This document shows, piece after piece, positions 14,178 to 23,469 of a DNA stretch of 64,000 nt. The stretch comes from CAWFSE01 sp963697565 (GTDB taxonomy: Bacteria; Actinomycetota; Actinomycetes; CAVWCF01). The notes beneath the pieces were generated by a model. It saw only the letters and a list, made by a program, of their open reading frames with translations. It was not told where the DNA came from and searched no databases. The first letter of the stretch is position 1. Each line of letters begins with the position of its first letter. The DNA lies in assembly GCA_963697565.1 (NCBI GenBank), contig CAVOOM010000007.1:434001-498000 (forward strand), given 5' to 3'. The position numbers and the translations under genes are program-made.

Positions 14178-15061
14178 GACGACGCCCCAGGCACGACCTG
14201 CGTGCCGACGCCCTCGTCGGTGAAGACCTCGAGCAGCAGCGCGTGGGCGACCCGGCCGTCCAAGACGTGCGCCTTGGGCACTCCCCCGCGCACCGCCCGC
14301 AGGCAGGCCTCCATCTTGGGGATCATCCCGGCGGACAGGCTCGGCAGCAGCGCCTCGAGCTCGTCGGCCGTCAACTGCGAGATGACCTCGTCCGAGCTCG
14401 GCCAGTCGCGGTAGAGGCCCTCGACATCGGTGAGCACGACGAGCTTCTCGGCGCCCAGCGCACAGGCCAGCGCCGCCGCCGCGGTGTCGGCGTTGACGTT
14501 GTACGTGCTGCCGTCGGCCCCCCGCGCGACGCTCGAGACCACCGGGATCAGCCCGTCGGAGAGCAGCCCCTGGACGAAGTCCGGCTCGACCGTCACCACA
14601 TCGCCGACCAGCCCGACGTCCACCGGCTCGCCGTCGACGATGGCGTCGCGGCGCTCGGCGGTGAACAGGTGGGCGTCCTCCCCCGACATCCCCACGGCGA
14701 ACGGGCCGTGCGCGTTGATCAGCGACACGACCTCGCGCTGGACCTGGCCGGTGAGGACCATGCGGACGACGTCCATGGCCTCGGGCGTCGTCACGCGGTA
14801 GCCGCCGCGGAACTCGCTCGGCACCCCGAGCCGGTCGAGCATCGAGGTGATCTGCGGGCCTCCCCCGTGCACGACCACCGGCTTCATGCCGACGTGGCGC
14901 AGGAACACGACGTCCTCGGCGAAGGCGGCCTTGAGCGCGTCGTCGACCATCGCGTTGCCGCCGTACTTGACCACGACCGTCGTGCCGTGGAAGCGCTCCA
15001 GCCAGGGCAGCGCCTCGGTGAGCACGGCCGCCTTCAACCCGGCGTCGAGGTGGGCCGTCAT
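14174..15061 (-). CDS. argB: acetylglutamate kinase
   Basis: It phosphorylates N-acetylglutamate, the usual feedback-controlled step of arginine synthesis. The 295 residues match the family. Amino-acid kinase motifs are VVVKYGGNAMVDD near residue 25, VVVHGGGPQI, and the nucleotide-site stretch NVNADTAAAALA. ATG at 15061 overlaps the argJ stop as ATGA, and its own stop overlaps the argD GTG. The frame is intact. Confidence 0.97.
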   Translation of the reverse strand: MTAHLDAGLKAAVLTEALPWLERFHGTTVVVKYGGNAMVDDALKAAFAEDVVFLRHVGMKPVVVHGGGPQITSMLDRLGVPSEFRGGYRVTTPEAMDVVRMVLTGQVQREVVSLINAHGPFAVGMSGEDAHLFTAERRDAIVDGEPVDVGLVGDVVTVEPDFVQGLLSDGLIPVVSSVARGADGSTYNVNADTAAAALACALGAEKLVVLTDVEGLYRDWPSSDEVISQLTADELEALLPSLSAGMIPKMEACLRAVRGGVPKAHVLDGRVAHALLLEVFTDEGVGTQVVPGASS

Positions 15062-16209
15062 GTCGAGTACGCCGAGTTCTCGTGGACGTACGCGGCGGTG
15101 AGGTCGTTGGTCCACACCGTGGCGGACGCGGGACCGGCGGCGAGGTCGACCACGATCCGCACCTCGCGGCCGGACAGGTCGACCAGGGAGCGGTCCTCGG
15201 CCGGGGCGCTGTTCCGGCACACCTCGATGCCGTTGATCGCCACCGAGAGCGTCTGCGGGTCGAACGCCGCCGACGTCGTGCCGACCGCGGCCAGCACCCG
15301 CCCCCAGTTCGGGTCCTCCCCGTGGATCGCGCACTTGAGCAGGTTGCTGCGGGCCACCGAGCGGGCCGCCTCGACGGCGTCGTCCTCCGTGGCGGCGCCG
15401 ACCACCTCGACCGCGATGTCCTTGTCCGCGCCCTCGGCGTCGGCGACCAGCTGCCGGGCCAGGTCGGCGCACACCGCCTCGAGGGCGGCCTCGAAGTCGG
15501 CGGCCGCGGGCACGATCCCGGAGGCCCCCGACGCCATCAGCAGCACCGTGTCGTTGGTCGACATGCAGCCGTCGGAGTCGACCCGGTCGAAGGTGCGCGA
15601 CGTGGCGGTGCGCAGCGCCGCGTCGAGCGAGGCCGCCGGCAGGTCGGCGTCGGTTGTCACCACGACGAGCATCGTGGCGAGCCCCGGGGCGAGCATGCCC
15701 GCCCCCTTGGCCATGCCGCCCACCGACCAGCCTTCGCCGCGGGCGACCGCCTGCTTGGGCACGCTGTCCGTGGTCATGATCGCCCGGGCTGCGGCCGGGC
15801 CGCCGTCGGCCGCGAGCGCGGCGGCGGCCGCCGACACCCCCGCCCGGAGCAGGTCCATGGGGAGTCGCTCGCCGATCAGCCCCGTCGAGCAGACCGCGAC
15901 GTCACCGGCGGACGCGCCGAGGAGCGCGGCGACCTGCTCGGCGGTGGCGTGGGTGTCCTGGAAGCCGGCCGGGCCGGTGCACGCGTTGGCCCCGCCGGAG
16001 TTGAGCACGACCGCGGCGAGCCGGCCGTCGGCGACGCACTGGCGGGTCCAGAGCACCGGGGCGGCCTGCACCCGGTTGCGGGTGAAGACGGCGGCCGCGG
16101 CGTCCGAGGGCCCCTGGTTGACCACGAGCGCCACATCCGCCGCGCCGCTGGACTTCAGCCCGGCGGCCACCCCGGCGGCCACGAACCCCGACGGCGCGGT
16201 GACGCTCAC
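15058..16209 (-). CDS. argJ: glutamate N-acetyltransferase / amino-acid acetyltransferase
   Basis: It is an ornithine acetyltransferase that recycles acetyl groups between acetylornithine and glutamate. The precursor cleaves itself into two chains; the motif AKGAGMLAPGLATML is present, with the catalytic Thr following Ala at the cleavage point. Other landmarks are LNSGGANACTG, CSTGLIGERLPM and HGEDPNWGRVLAA. 383 residues, intact. The GTG start overlaps the argC stop as GTGA. The presence of argJ implies the cyclic, energy-saving acetyl pathway. Confidence 0.97.
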   Translation of the reverse strand: MSVTAPSGFVAAGVAAGLKSSGAADVALVVNQGPSDAAAAVFTRNRVQAAPVLWTRQCVADGRLAAVVLNSGGANACTGPAGFQDTHATAEQVAALLGASAGDVAVCSTGLIGERLPMDLLRAGVSAAAAALAADGGPAAARAIMTTDSVPKQAVARGEGWSVGGMAKGAGMLAPGLATMLVVVTTDADLPAASLDAALRTATSRTFDRVDSDGCMSTNDTVLLMASGASGIVPAAADFEAALEAVCADLARQLVADAEGADKDIAVEVVGAATEDDAVEAARSVARSNLLKCAIHGEDPNWGRVLAAVGTTSAAFDPQTLSVAINGIEVCRNSAPAEDRSLVDLSGREVRIVVDLAAGPASATVWTNDLTAAYVHENSAYST

Positions 16210-17237
16210 GGGGCCACCCCCACGGCGCTGAGCCCGGCCGTCTCATCGAGTCCGAGCATCAGGTTCGCGTTCTGCACGGCCTGCCCGGCGGCGCCCTTGC
16301 CGATGTTGTCCTCGACCACGAGCACGACCGCACGCCCGGCGTGCTCGTCCGCGGCGACCTGCAGGTGCACCGCATTGGAGCCCTGGACCGCCGACGTGCG
16401 CGGCCAGGCCCCGGGCGGCAGCAGCCGGACGAACGGCTCACGGGCGTACGCGGAGTGCATCGCGTCGCGCAGCGTCTCCGTGGTGGCGCCTGGCGCGAGT
16501 CGCGCCGTGCAGGTGGCGAGGATCCCTCGAGGCATCGGGGCCAGCGTGGGGGTGAAGGACAGCGTGACCGGCTCGCCCGCCGCTGCCGACAGCGTCTGCT
16601 CCATCTCGGGCGTGTGCTGGTGCGCGCCGCCGGCCTTGTACGCCGACATCGAGCCCATCACCTCACTGGCCAGCAGGTCCGGACGAGGAGCCCGCCCGGC
16701 CCCGGTTGTCCCGGATGCGGCCACCACGACGACGTCGGCCGGCTCGATCAGGCCGGCGGCCAGCAGCGGGGCCAGCCCGAGGGCGACGGCGGTCGGGTAG
16801 CAGCCGGGGTTGGCGACCCGCGTCGCCCCCGCGATGCGCTCGCGGGCGCCGGGCAGCTCGGGCAGCCCGTACACCCACGTGCCCGCGTGGGCGCCTCCGT
16901 AGTAGCGCTCCCACGCGGAGGCATCCGACAGCCGGAAGTCGGCGCCGAGGTCGACCACCGGAAGCCCCCGGGGCAGCTGCGACGCGAGGGCGGCCGACTC
17001 CCCGTGCGGAAGCGCGAGGAAGACCAGGTCGGCCTCGGCCAGGGCGTCCGGGGTCGTCTCCTGGAAGGCGAGCGGGCCGAGGGCGGCCAGGTGCGGGTGC
17101 GCCGCGGCCAGCGGCTGTCCCGCGCTGGTGGCCGCCGTCAGCGCGCCCAGTGTGAACGACGGGTGGGCGGCGAGCAGGCGCACGAGCTCGCCGCCGGCGT
17201 ACCCGCTCGCGCCGGCCACCGCGACTCGCGTGGCCAT
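16206..17237 (-). CDS. argC: N-acetyl-gamma-glutamyl-phosphate reductase
   Basis: It is an NADPH-dependent reductase and the first gene of the arg operon. The nucleotide-binding N-terminus AVAGASGYAGGELVRLL (residues 5-21) and the catalytic Cys in NPGCYPTA are clear. The His region HQHTPEMEQ is also present. ATG at 17237 is chosen over an in-frame start 16 codons upstream because GGAGGGGGAGAC precedes it and the promoter lies just beyond. 343 residues, intact. Confidence 0.97.
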   Translation of the reverse strand: MATRVAVAGASGYAGGELVRLLAAHPSFTLGALTAATSAGQPLAAAHPHLAALGPLAFQETTPDALAEADLVFLALPHGESAALASQLPRGLPVVDLGADFRLSDASAWERYYGGAHAGTWVYGLPELPGARERIAGATRVANPGCYPTAVALGLAPLLAAGLIEPADVVVVAASGTTGAGRAPRPDLLASEVMGSMSAYKAGGAHQHTPEMEQTLSAAAGEPVTLSFTPTLAPMPRGILATCTARLAPGATTETLRDAMHSAYAREPFVRLLPPGAWPRTSAVQGSNAVHLQVAADEHAGRAVVLVVEDNIGKGAAGQAVQNANLMLGLDETAGLSAVGVAP

Positions 17238-17266
17238 GTCTCCCCCTCCGTCTCGATCAGACCGAA

Positions 17267-17296
17267 GGTATACCGACTTTGGCAAGAATATTCAAA
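17267..17296 (-). promoter_or_regulatory. argC promoter with overlapping ARG-box-like palindrome
   Basis: Minus strand: TTGAAT (17295-17290), 17 bases, TATACC (17272-17267), about 30 bases before the argC start codon. GAATATTC, a perfect 8-base palindrome within CAAGAATATTCAAA (17283-17296), overlaps the -35. ARG boxes bound by ArgR typically centre on TGAATATTCA-like palindromes, so repression by promoter occlusion is likely. Confidence 0.65.
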
Positions 17297-17349
17297 GCGC
17301 GCGAGACGTCCGTCTCACTGTGCGGACGGTCGGCGGACCTTGCACGTCC

Positions 17350-19878
17350 TCAGCCCCGCAGCACCGCGCCGGTGGCCCGGGTGGCCTCCGCCACGGCCGC
17401 GTCCCGCGCTGCCGAGGCCTCCTCGGCGGTGAGCGTGCGGTCGGCGGCGCGGAAGCGCAGCGCGAACGCCAGGGAGCGGCGGCCGGCGCCAACCTGGTCG
17501 CCGGTGTAGACGTCGAAGAGCCGCACCGACTCCAGCAGGTCGCCGGCGCCCTCCCGCAGGGCCGCCTCGACCTCGGCGGCGGGGACCGCCGCGTCGGCGA
17601 CCAGGGCGACATCCTGCGTGGCCACCGGGAAGGTCCGCAGCGGGGGCGACTGCTCCAGCTGCTCGATGTACGGGAGCAGCACGTCCAGATCGAGCTCGAG
17701 GGCGATCGTTCGGGCCGGCACCCCGTAGGCCTGGCACACCCGGGGGTGCAGCTCCCCGGCGTACCCGATCGGCAGCGGGCCCTGCGGCGCGTCCAGGAGG
17801 ATCTGGGCGCATCGTCCCGGGTGCCAGGGCTCGTGCTCCGCGCGGCGCACCGACACCGGGGCGTCCACGACCTCGCACACGGCCCGCGCCGACTCGATGG
17901 CGTCCGACCAGGTCGCGGGGCGGCCGGGACCCCACCAACCGGGCAGCTCCCACGCCCCCGCCGCGACCGCCGCGATCCGCCACGGCTGGCGCGGCAGCGC
18001 TGCATCCAGCGCCGCGAGCTCGTCGTCGGTCGGCCGGCGGTCGACCGGGGGCCGCGGCGCGGTGGCGGGCGCCTGCGGATCGGGCAGGAACACCCGCTGG
18101 CACTCGAAGACGGAGACGTCGGTGTGGCCGCGGCCCACATTGCGGGCCAGCGCCTTGAGCAGGCCAGGCAGCAGCGTGGTGCGCAGGTCCGGCTCCTCGT
18201 CCGACAGCGGGTTGGCCAGCCGCAACGCCCTGCGGCGCGGATCGTCGGCGGGCAGCCCGAGGGCATCGAGGTCGGCAGGGCCGGTGAAGGGGTAGTTGCG
18301 GACCTCGACGAAGCCCCGCATCGCCAGCGCCACGGTCGCGCGGATCAGATGCCGCTGGCCCACGGTCATCCCGATCCCGATGGGCACGCGCGGCAAGGTG
18401 GAGCCCAGGCGGTCGTACCCCTCGAGCCGGATGACCTCCTCGGCGAAGTCCGCCGGGTCGACCAGGTCGGGCCGCCACGGCGGCGGGACGACGGCGAGGC
18501 GGCCGGCGTCGGCCTCCGTCACCGCGCAGCCGACCTGCTCCAGCCGCCGGATCACCGCGGCCGCGGGCAGCTCGGACCCGGCCACGCGCCCCGGGTAGGC
18601 GGCGTCCAGCAGCCGGGGGGTCGGCTCCGGACGCAGGTCGACCTCCGTCGTCCCCGCCACCCAGGCCGAGCCGAGCTCGGCCAGCAGCTCGGCGGCTCGG
18701 GCCGAGGCGGCGCGCGGAAGGCCGGGGTCCACCCCGCGCTCGAACCGGCGCGAGGCCTCCGAGGACAGCTTGTGGCGACGTGATTGGCGGGCGATCACGG
18801 GCGCGGCGAAGTGGGCGGCCTCGAGCACGATCTCGCGGCTCGCCGCGTCGATCTCGGTCGAGCCGCCGCCCATGGTGCCGGCCAAGGCGATGGCGCCGCT
18901 GTCGTCGGCGATGACGAGGTCCTCGTCGGACAGCGACCGCTCCACCCCGTCCAACGTGGTCAACCGCTCGCCCGGCTCGGCCCGGCGGGCGCGGATGGCG
19001 CCGGCGACCTTGTGCCGGTCGAAGGCGTGCAGGGGCTGGCCGAGCTCGAGCATCACGTAGTTGGTGACGTCGACGGCCAGCGACAGGGGGCGCATCCCGG
19101 AGTGCGTGAGCCTCAGGCGCAGCCAGAGCGGTGACGTGGCCTCCGGGTCGAGCCCCTCGACGCGCCGCAGCACCAGGCGGTCGGCGCCCGTGGGATCGGC
19201 GATCTGCGCCGGCCAGCCGTCGTCGCCCGCGGAGGCGTACTCGGCGTCGAGCTCCAGGGCCGCGCCGGCGGGGTCGCGGTAGGGGGCGTCGAAGGCCGCG
19301 GCGGCCTCGCGGGCAATCCCCCGCACTGACAGGCAGTAGCCGCGGTCGGGGGTGACCGCGATGTCCAGCACAGCGTCGGGGATGCCGAGGATCGGGCGGG
19401 CGTCGTCGCCGGGGGCCAGGTCGCCCGCGTCGCGCGGCTCGAGGACGAGGATGCCGTCGGCCTCCTCGCCCAGCGCCAGCTCGCGCATCGAGCAGATCAT
19501 CCCGTCGGAGACGTGCCCGTACGTGGTGCGCGACGCGATCGCGAAGTCACCCGGCAGGACGGCCCCGGGCAGCGCCACGACGACGAGGTCGCCGACGACG
19601 AAGTTCTGCGCGCCGCAGACGATGCCGCGCAACCCGTCCTCGGGGTTGTGCGCGCCGACGTCGACCCGGCAGAAGCGGATCGTCTTGCCGTTGCTCGCGG
19701 TGAACTCCTCGATGGCCCCGACCCGTCCAAGGACCAGCGGCCCGGACAGCCCGGGGGCGACCTCCTCGACCGTCTCCACCTCGAGGCCGACCCGGACGAG
19801 CCCCGCGGCCACCTCGCGCGCCGACAGCCCCGCGGGCAGCTCGACGTGCTCGCGCAGCCAGGACAGCGGGACCCGCAT
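17350..19878 (-). CDS. pheT: phenylalanyl-tRNA synthetase beta subunit
   Basis: The editing and tRNA-binding chain of the (alpha beta)2 enzyme. 842 residues, intact. N-terminal MRVPLSWLREHVELP, then the tRNA-binding OB fold (IVCGAQNFVVGDLVVVALPG), B3/B4 editing domain, B5 domain and the C-terminal FDX-ACB anticodon-binding domain (QDVALVADAAVPAAEVEAAL to the end). The start ATG at 19878 shares one base with the pheS stop (TGATG). Confidence 0.97.
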   Translation of the reverse strand: MRVPLSWLREHVELPAGLSAREVAAGLVRVGLEVETVEEVAPGLSGPLVLGRVGAIEEFTASNGKTIRFCRVDVGAHNPEDGLRGIVCGAQNFVVGDLVVVALPGAVLPGDFAIASRTTYGHVSDGMICSMRELALGEEADGILVLEPRDAGDLAPGDDARPILGIPDAVLDIAVTPDRGYCLSVRGIAREAAAAFDAPYRDPAGAALELDAEYASAGDDGWPAQIADPTGADRLVLRRVEGLDPEATSPLWLRLRLTHSGMRPLSLAVDVTNYVMLELGQPLHAFDRHKVAGAIRARRAEPGERLTTLDGVERSLSDEDLVIADDSGAIALAGTMGGGSTEIDAASREIVLEAAHFAAPVIARQSRRHKLSSEASRRFERGVDPGLPRAASARAAELLAELGSAWVAGTTEVDLRPEPTPRLLDAAYPGRVAGSELPAAAVIRRLEQVGCAVTEADAGRLAVVPPPWRPDLVDPADFAEEVIRLEGYDRLGSTLPRVPIGIGMTVGQRHLIRATVALAMRGFVEVRNYPFTGPADLDALGLPADDPRRRALRLANPLSDEEPDLRTTLLPGLLKALARNVGRGHTDVSVFECQRVFLPDPQAPATAPRPPVDRRPTDDELAALDAALPRQPWRIAAVAAGAWELPGWWGPGRPATWSDAIESARAVCEVVDAPVSVRRAEHEPWHPGRCAQILLDAPQGPLPIGYAGELHPRVCQAYGVPARTIALELDLDVLLPYIEQLEQSPPLRTFPVATQDVALVADAAVPAAEVEAALREGAGDLLESVRLFDVYTGDQVGAGRRSLAFALRFRAADRTLTAEEASAARDAAVAEATRATGAVLRG

Positions 19879-20988
19879 CAGATCTCCATTCCGAAGGTGC
19901 GGGTGAACCGCACGTCGCCCTCGACGATGTCGCGCATGTCGGTGATCCCGTGGCGGAACATCAGGGTGCGCTCCAGCCCCATGCCGAACGCGAACCCGGA
20001 GTACCGCTCCGGGTCGATCCCGCAGGCCACCAGGACGCGCGGGTTGACCATGCCGCACCCGCCCCACTCGATCCAGCCCTCGCTGGAGCAGGTCCGGCAG
20101 GGCCGGTCGGGGTCGCCCACCGAGGCGCCACGGCAGGCGAAGCACTCCAGGTCGACCTCGGCGCTCGGCTCGGTGAACGGGAAGTACGAGGGCCGCAGCC
20201 GCGTCACGATGCCCTCGCCGAACATCACCTCGGCGAAGTGGTCCAGGGTGCCCTTGAGATCGGCCATCGTGATGCCCTCGTCGATCGCGAGGCCCTCGAT
20301 CTGGTGGAACACCGGGGTGTGCGTCGCGTCGAGCTCATCGGTGCGGTAGACCCGCCCCGGGCACACCACGTAGATCGGCGGTTGCTGGGCGAGCATCGTG
20401 CGGATCTGCACCGGCGAGGTGTGGGTGCGCAGCACGACGCCCGAGTCCGGGGACGTCGACGAAGAAGGTGTCCTGCATGGAGCGGGCCGGGTGATCGGGC
20501 CCGATGTTGAGCGCGTCGAAGTTCATCCACTCGGACTCGACCTCGGGGCCCAAGGCCACCCGGTAGCCCATCTCGGTGAAGACCTGCCCGAGCCGCTCGA
20601 TCAGGCTGGTGAGCGGGTGGCGGGCCCCCATCGGGCGGCGGTCGTCGCGCAGCGTCACGTCGACGGACTCGGCCACCAGCACCTCGGCGTCGCGCTGGGC
20701 CTCCAGCTCGGCCTGGCGCGCCTCCAGCGCCGATCGGACCCGGCCGCGCGCGGCGCCGACCCGCTGGCCGGCCTCGGCCTTGGCCGCGGGAGGCAGCGCC
20801 CCGATCTCGCGGTTGGCCAGCGCCAGCGGTGAGCGGTCGCCGGCGTGCGCCAGCCGCACCTCACGCAGCGTTTCCAGGTCGCCCGCGGCGGCGATGGCCG
20901 CCAGCGCCTCGTCGACCGCCGCCGCCACGGCGTCAGCCGACAGGGGCGAGACGGCGACGGGGTCGTAACTGCTGTTCGGTGCGGACAC
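19878..20988 (-). CDS. pheS: phenylalanyl-tRNA synthetase alpha subunit (frameshifted)
   Basis: The catalytic chain. The N-terminal coiled-coil arm (ARGRVRSALEARQAELEAQR) is followed by HPLTSLIERLGQVFTEMGY and FDALNIGPDHPARSMQDTF, all characteristic. The catalytic second half (VQIRTMLAQQPPIYVVCPG, FHQIEGLAID, GWIEWGGCGMV, GFAFGMGLERTLM) is in the next frame. One extra base near 20448 explains this: removing it restores FFVDVPDSGVVLRTHTSPVQ. GTG at 20988 has GGAGA six bases upstream and gives about 369 residues. Confidence 0.94.
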
Positions 20989-21089
20989 AGGGATCTCCGG
21001 GTTCGACGGCGGGCCCGCCGAGTCTAGGCGGCCGCCCACGTTGCTTGATCAACACCAGGGGGTGGGGAGGAGCGCTTGGTGGGCGGGGG

Positions 21090-21945
21090 CTACCGGGTGC
21101 GGCAGCCGCCGGGGCGGCGCTGCGCGCGCGCCGAGGCGTACAGGCAGACCGCGGCGGCGCTGGCCAGGTTGAGGCTCTCCGCCGCTCCGTGGATCGGCAC
21201 CCGCACCACCGCGTCGGCGAGCGCCAGCGTCTCCGGCGGAAGCCCCCACGCCTCATTGCCGAAGATCCACGCGGTCGGCCCGGCCAGCCCGCCGGCGGCG
21301 TCGACGTCGTCGAGGTCCTCGCCGCTGCCGTCGGCGGCCACCACCCGCAGCCCGGCGGCCCGCAACGCCTGCACCGCCTCGGCCACCTGGACGCCGGTGC
21401 TCACCGGCAGGTGGAAGAGGCTGCCCGGCGCTGGCCCGGACGCACTTGCCGTTGTACGGGTCGACGCTGGCGTCGGTGAGCACGACGGCGTCGGCGCCGG
21501 CCGCGTCGGCCGCGCGGATCACGGTGCCGGCGTTGCCCGGGTCGCGCACGTGGGCCAGCACGGCCACCAGCCGGGCGGCTGCGCTGGCCACGTCGAGGGG
21601 GACGTCGAGGAAGGAGCAGATCGCCACGACCCCCTGCGGGGTCACGGTCTGCGCGATCGACGCCATCGCCTCATCGCCGATGGCGTGCACCGGCAGCCCG
21701 GAGCCGCGTGCGGCGGCGAGCAGCTCGGGGTGGCGCTGGGCGGCGTCGGCGGTGGCGAACACCTCGACCACGGCGCCCGGGTGCGCGGCCTCGCGGGCCA
21801 GGGCCTCGCGGACGGCCTGCGGGCCCTCCGCCAGGAAGCGGCGGTCGGCCGAGCGATAGGCCCGCTTGGCCAGCCGCCGGGCCGCCGACACCCGCTTGGC
21901 GCGGGACGTCAGCGGCTCGGGGCTCGCCAAGGGGTCACCCTGCAC
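21090..21945 (-). CDS. SpoU/TrmH-family RNA 2'-O-methyltransferase (frameshifted)
   Basis: It is a knotted methyltransferase acting on ribose in RNA. Motif 1 (AHVRDPGNAGTVIRAADAAGADAVVL), motif 2 (AWIFGNEAWGLPPE) and motif 3 (VRVPIHGAAESLNLASAAAVCLY) are all present. An extra base near 21430 splits motif 1 from motifs 2-3; its removal restores GKCVRASAGSLFHLPV. The GTG start at 21945 gives about 284 residues. It follows rplT, as the tsnR-like gene does in mycobacteria and streptomycetes. The target nucleotide, probably in 23S rRNA, is inference. Confidence 0.9.
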
Positions 21946-21978
21946 GTCGTGACGCGGTCGTCGAGCGCGAGCTCGACG

Positions 21979-22359
21979 TCAGGCCGCGGGGGCGTTGACG
22001 TCGGCCGGCAGGGCGGCCTTGGCCAGCCCGACCAGCGTCGTGAACGCGGCCGGGTCGTTGACCGCGAGCTCGGCGAGCATCCGGCGGTCGACCTCGATCT
22101 CGGCGGCCTTGAGGCCCTGGATGAACCGGTTGTAGGTCATCCCGTTCGCGCGCGCCGCCGCGTTGATCCGCTGGATCCACAGCCGGCGGAAGTCGCCCTT
22201 GCGGTCCTTGCGGTGGTCGTAGGCGTAGACGAGCGAATGGGTGACCTGCTCCTTGGCCTTGCGGTACAGCCGCGACCGCTGGCCGCGGTAGCCGCTGGCC
22301 CGCTCGAGGGTGGTGCGGCGCTTCTTGTGGGCGTTGACCGCCCGCTTGACGCGTGCCAC
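21979..22359 (-). CDS. rplT: 50S ribosomal protein L20
   Basis: A 23S-binding assembly protein. It begins MARVKRAVNAHKKRRTTLERASGYRGQRSR and contains RKGDFRRLWIQRINAAAR, both diagnostic. The 126 residues include the usual length plus a short Ala-rich tail. GTG at 22359 follows AAGGAGAACTGAC. It is third in the infC-rpmI-rplT operon. Confidence 0.98.
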   Translation of the reverse strand: MARVKRAVNAHKKRRTTLERASGYRGQRSRLYRKAKEQVTHSLVYAYDHRKDRKGDFRRLWIQRINAAARANGMTYNRFIQGLKAAEIEVDRRMLAELAVNDPAAFTTLVGLAKAALPADVNAPAA

Positions 22360-22434
22360 GTCAGTTCTCCTTGGTGCTGGGGGACGGCTGGCGGCTCACC
22401 GCAGCCGTCCCGGGGACGATTGGCTCGCGGGCGG

Positions 22435-22629
22435 TTACTTGCCCAGCAGCTTCTTGATGGTCTTGACGTCCGCCGGGGCCATCTCGACATCGAGGGCCAG
22501 TCGGCGGGTGCGCTTCGAGGACTTGCCCTCGAGGAGGTGGCGGCGGTTGGCCTGCTCGCGCATGACCTTGCCGGAGCCGGTCAGGCGGAAGCGCTTCTTC
22601 GCCCCGCTGTGGGTCTTCTGCTTCGGCAT
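22435..22629 (-). CDS. rpmI: 50S ribosomal protein L35
   Basis: It starts MPKQKTHSGAKKRFRLTGSGKV and ends VKTIKKLLGK, 64 residues, all standard. The ATG at 22629 follows AAGGAGACCC; a longer in-frame extension upstream is not part of the protein. It sits between infC and rplT. Confidence 0.98.
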   Translation of the reverse strand: MPKQKTHSGAKKRFRLTGSGKVMREQANRRHLLEGKSSKRTRRLALDVEMAPADVKTIKKLLGK

Positions 22630-22696
22630 TGGGCCGGGTCTCCTTGTACGACGGTGGTGCGGGATGGGTGCGTGCGGGTGCTGCGGGTGCTGCGGA

Positions 22697-23393
22697 TCAG
22701 CTCTCGGCCGTGGCATCAGCCGTGGCGTCAGCCGTGGCGTCAACGGTGGCAGTCTGCCGTGGCATCGGCAGGGGCGCCGGCCGACGCTGACTCGCCGGCG
22801 GCGACCTCGGCGGCGATGTCGTGCGGGTCGCGCGCCTTGCGGGCCTCCTTCTCGGCTCGCGCCTCGGCCATGGCCTCGGTCTTCTTCTTGTACGGCCCCA
22901 ACACCATGACCATGTTGCGGCCGTCTTGCTTCGGCGAGCTCTCCACGAAACCGAGGTCGACCACGTCCTCGGCCAGCCGCTGCAGCAGCCGGTAGCCGAG
23001 CTCGGGCCGCGACTGCTCGCGTCCGCGGAACATGATCGTGATCTTGACCTTGTCGCCGGCCTTGAGGAACCGGACGACGTGGCCCTTCTTGGTCTCGTAG
23101 TCGTGCGGGTCGATCTTCGGCCGGAGCTTCATCTCCTTGATGACCGTGTGGGCCTGCTTCTTGCGGTCCTCACGGGCCTTCAGGGCGGCCTCGTACTTGA
23201 ACTTGCCGTAATCCATGAGCTTGGCGACCGGTGGGCGGGCCAGGGGGGCGACCTCGACCAGGTCGAGGTCGGACTCCTGGGCCAGGCGCAGGGCATCCTC
23301 GATGCGGACGATGCCGACCTGCTCGCCGTTGGGTCCGACGAGGCGCACCTCGGGGACTCGGATCCGATCGTTGATCCGCGGTTCGACGCTGAT
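22697..23393 (-). CDS. infC: translation initiation factor IF-3, AUC start, repeat tail (frameshifted near 3' end)
   Basis: It binds 30S and checks initiator tRNA and start codons. The protein opens ISVEPRINDRIRVPEVRLVG from an ATC codon at 23393, set four bases after AAGGAGG. No ATG or GTG lies between that ribosome binding site and the conserved N-terminus, so AUC is the start, in line with the rare starts known for infC. Core motifs LVEVAPLARPPVAKLMDYGKF and KITIMFRGREQ are intact. The C-terminal tail holds repeats of Asp-Ala-Thr-Ala. An extra base near 22752 causes an early stop at 22740; without it the tail runs to TGA at 22697. About 231 residues. Confidence 0.93.
22709..22769 (-). repeat. 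12-bp tandem repeat encoding the IF-3 tail
   Basis: Five units of a 12-base sequence (plus-strand form CGTGGCGTCAGC) lie head to tail, encoding Asp-Ala-Thr-Ala/Val units. The fourth unit has 13 bases, which breaks the frame. Short GC-rich repeats continue on the 3' side to about 22674. Confidence 0.75.
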
Positions 23394-23439
23394 GGGGCCT
23401 CCTTGATCCGGTGCACGACGACCCCCGGAACACGGGAAA

Positions 23440-23469
23440 GGCCCCCGCAGCCGGACACGCGCGGAGGCC
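23440..23469 (-). promoter_or_regulatory. attenuator-like hairpin in the infC leader
   Basis: In the minus-strand RNA, GGCCUCCGC pairs with GCGGGGGCC across a 12-base loop and is followed by UUUCCC. It lies about 45 bases before the AUC start. Bacterial infC-rpmI-rplT operons are often controlled by L20 through leader structures; whether this is one is inference. Confidence 0.45.
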
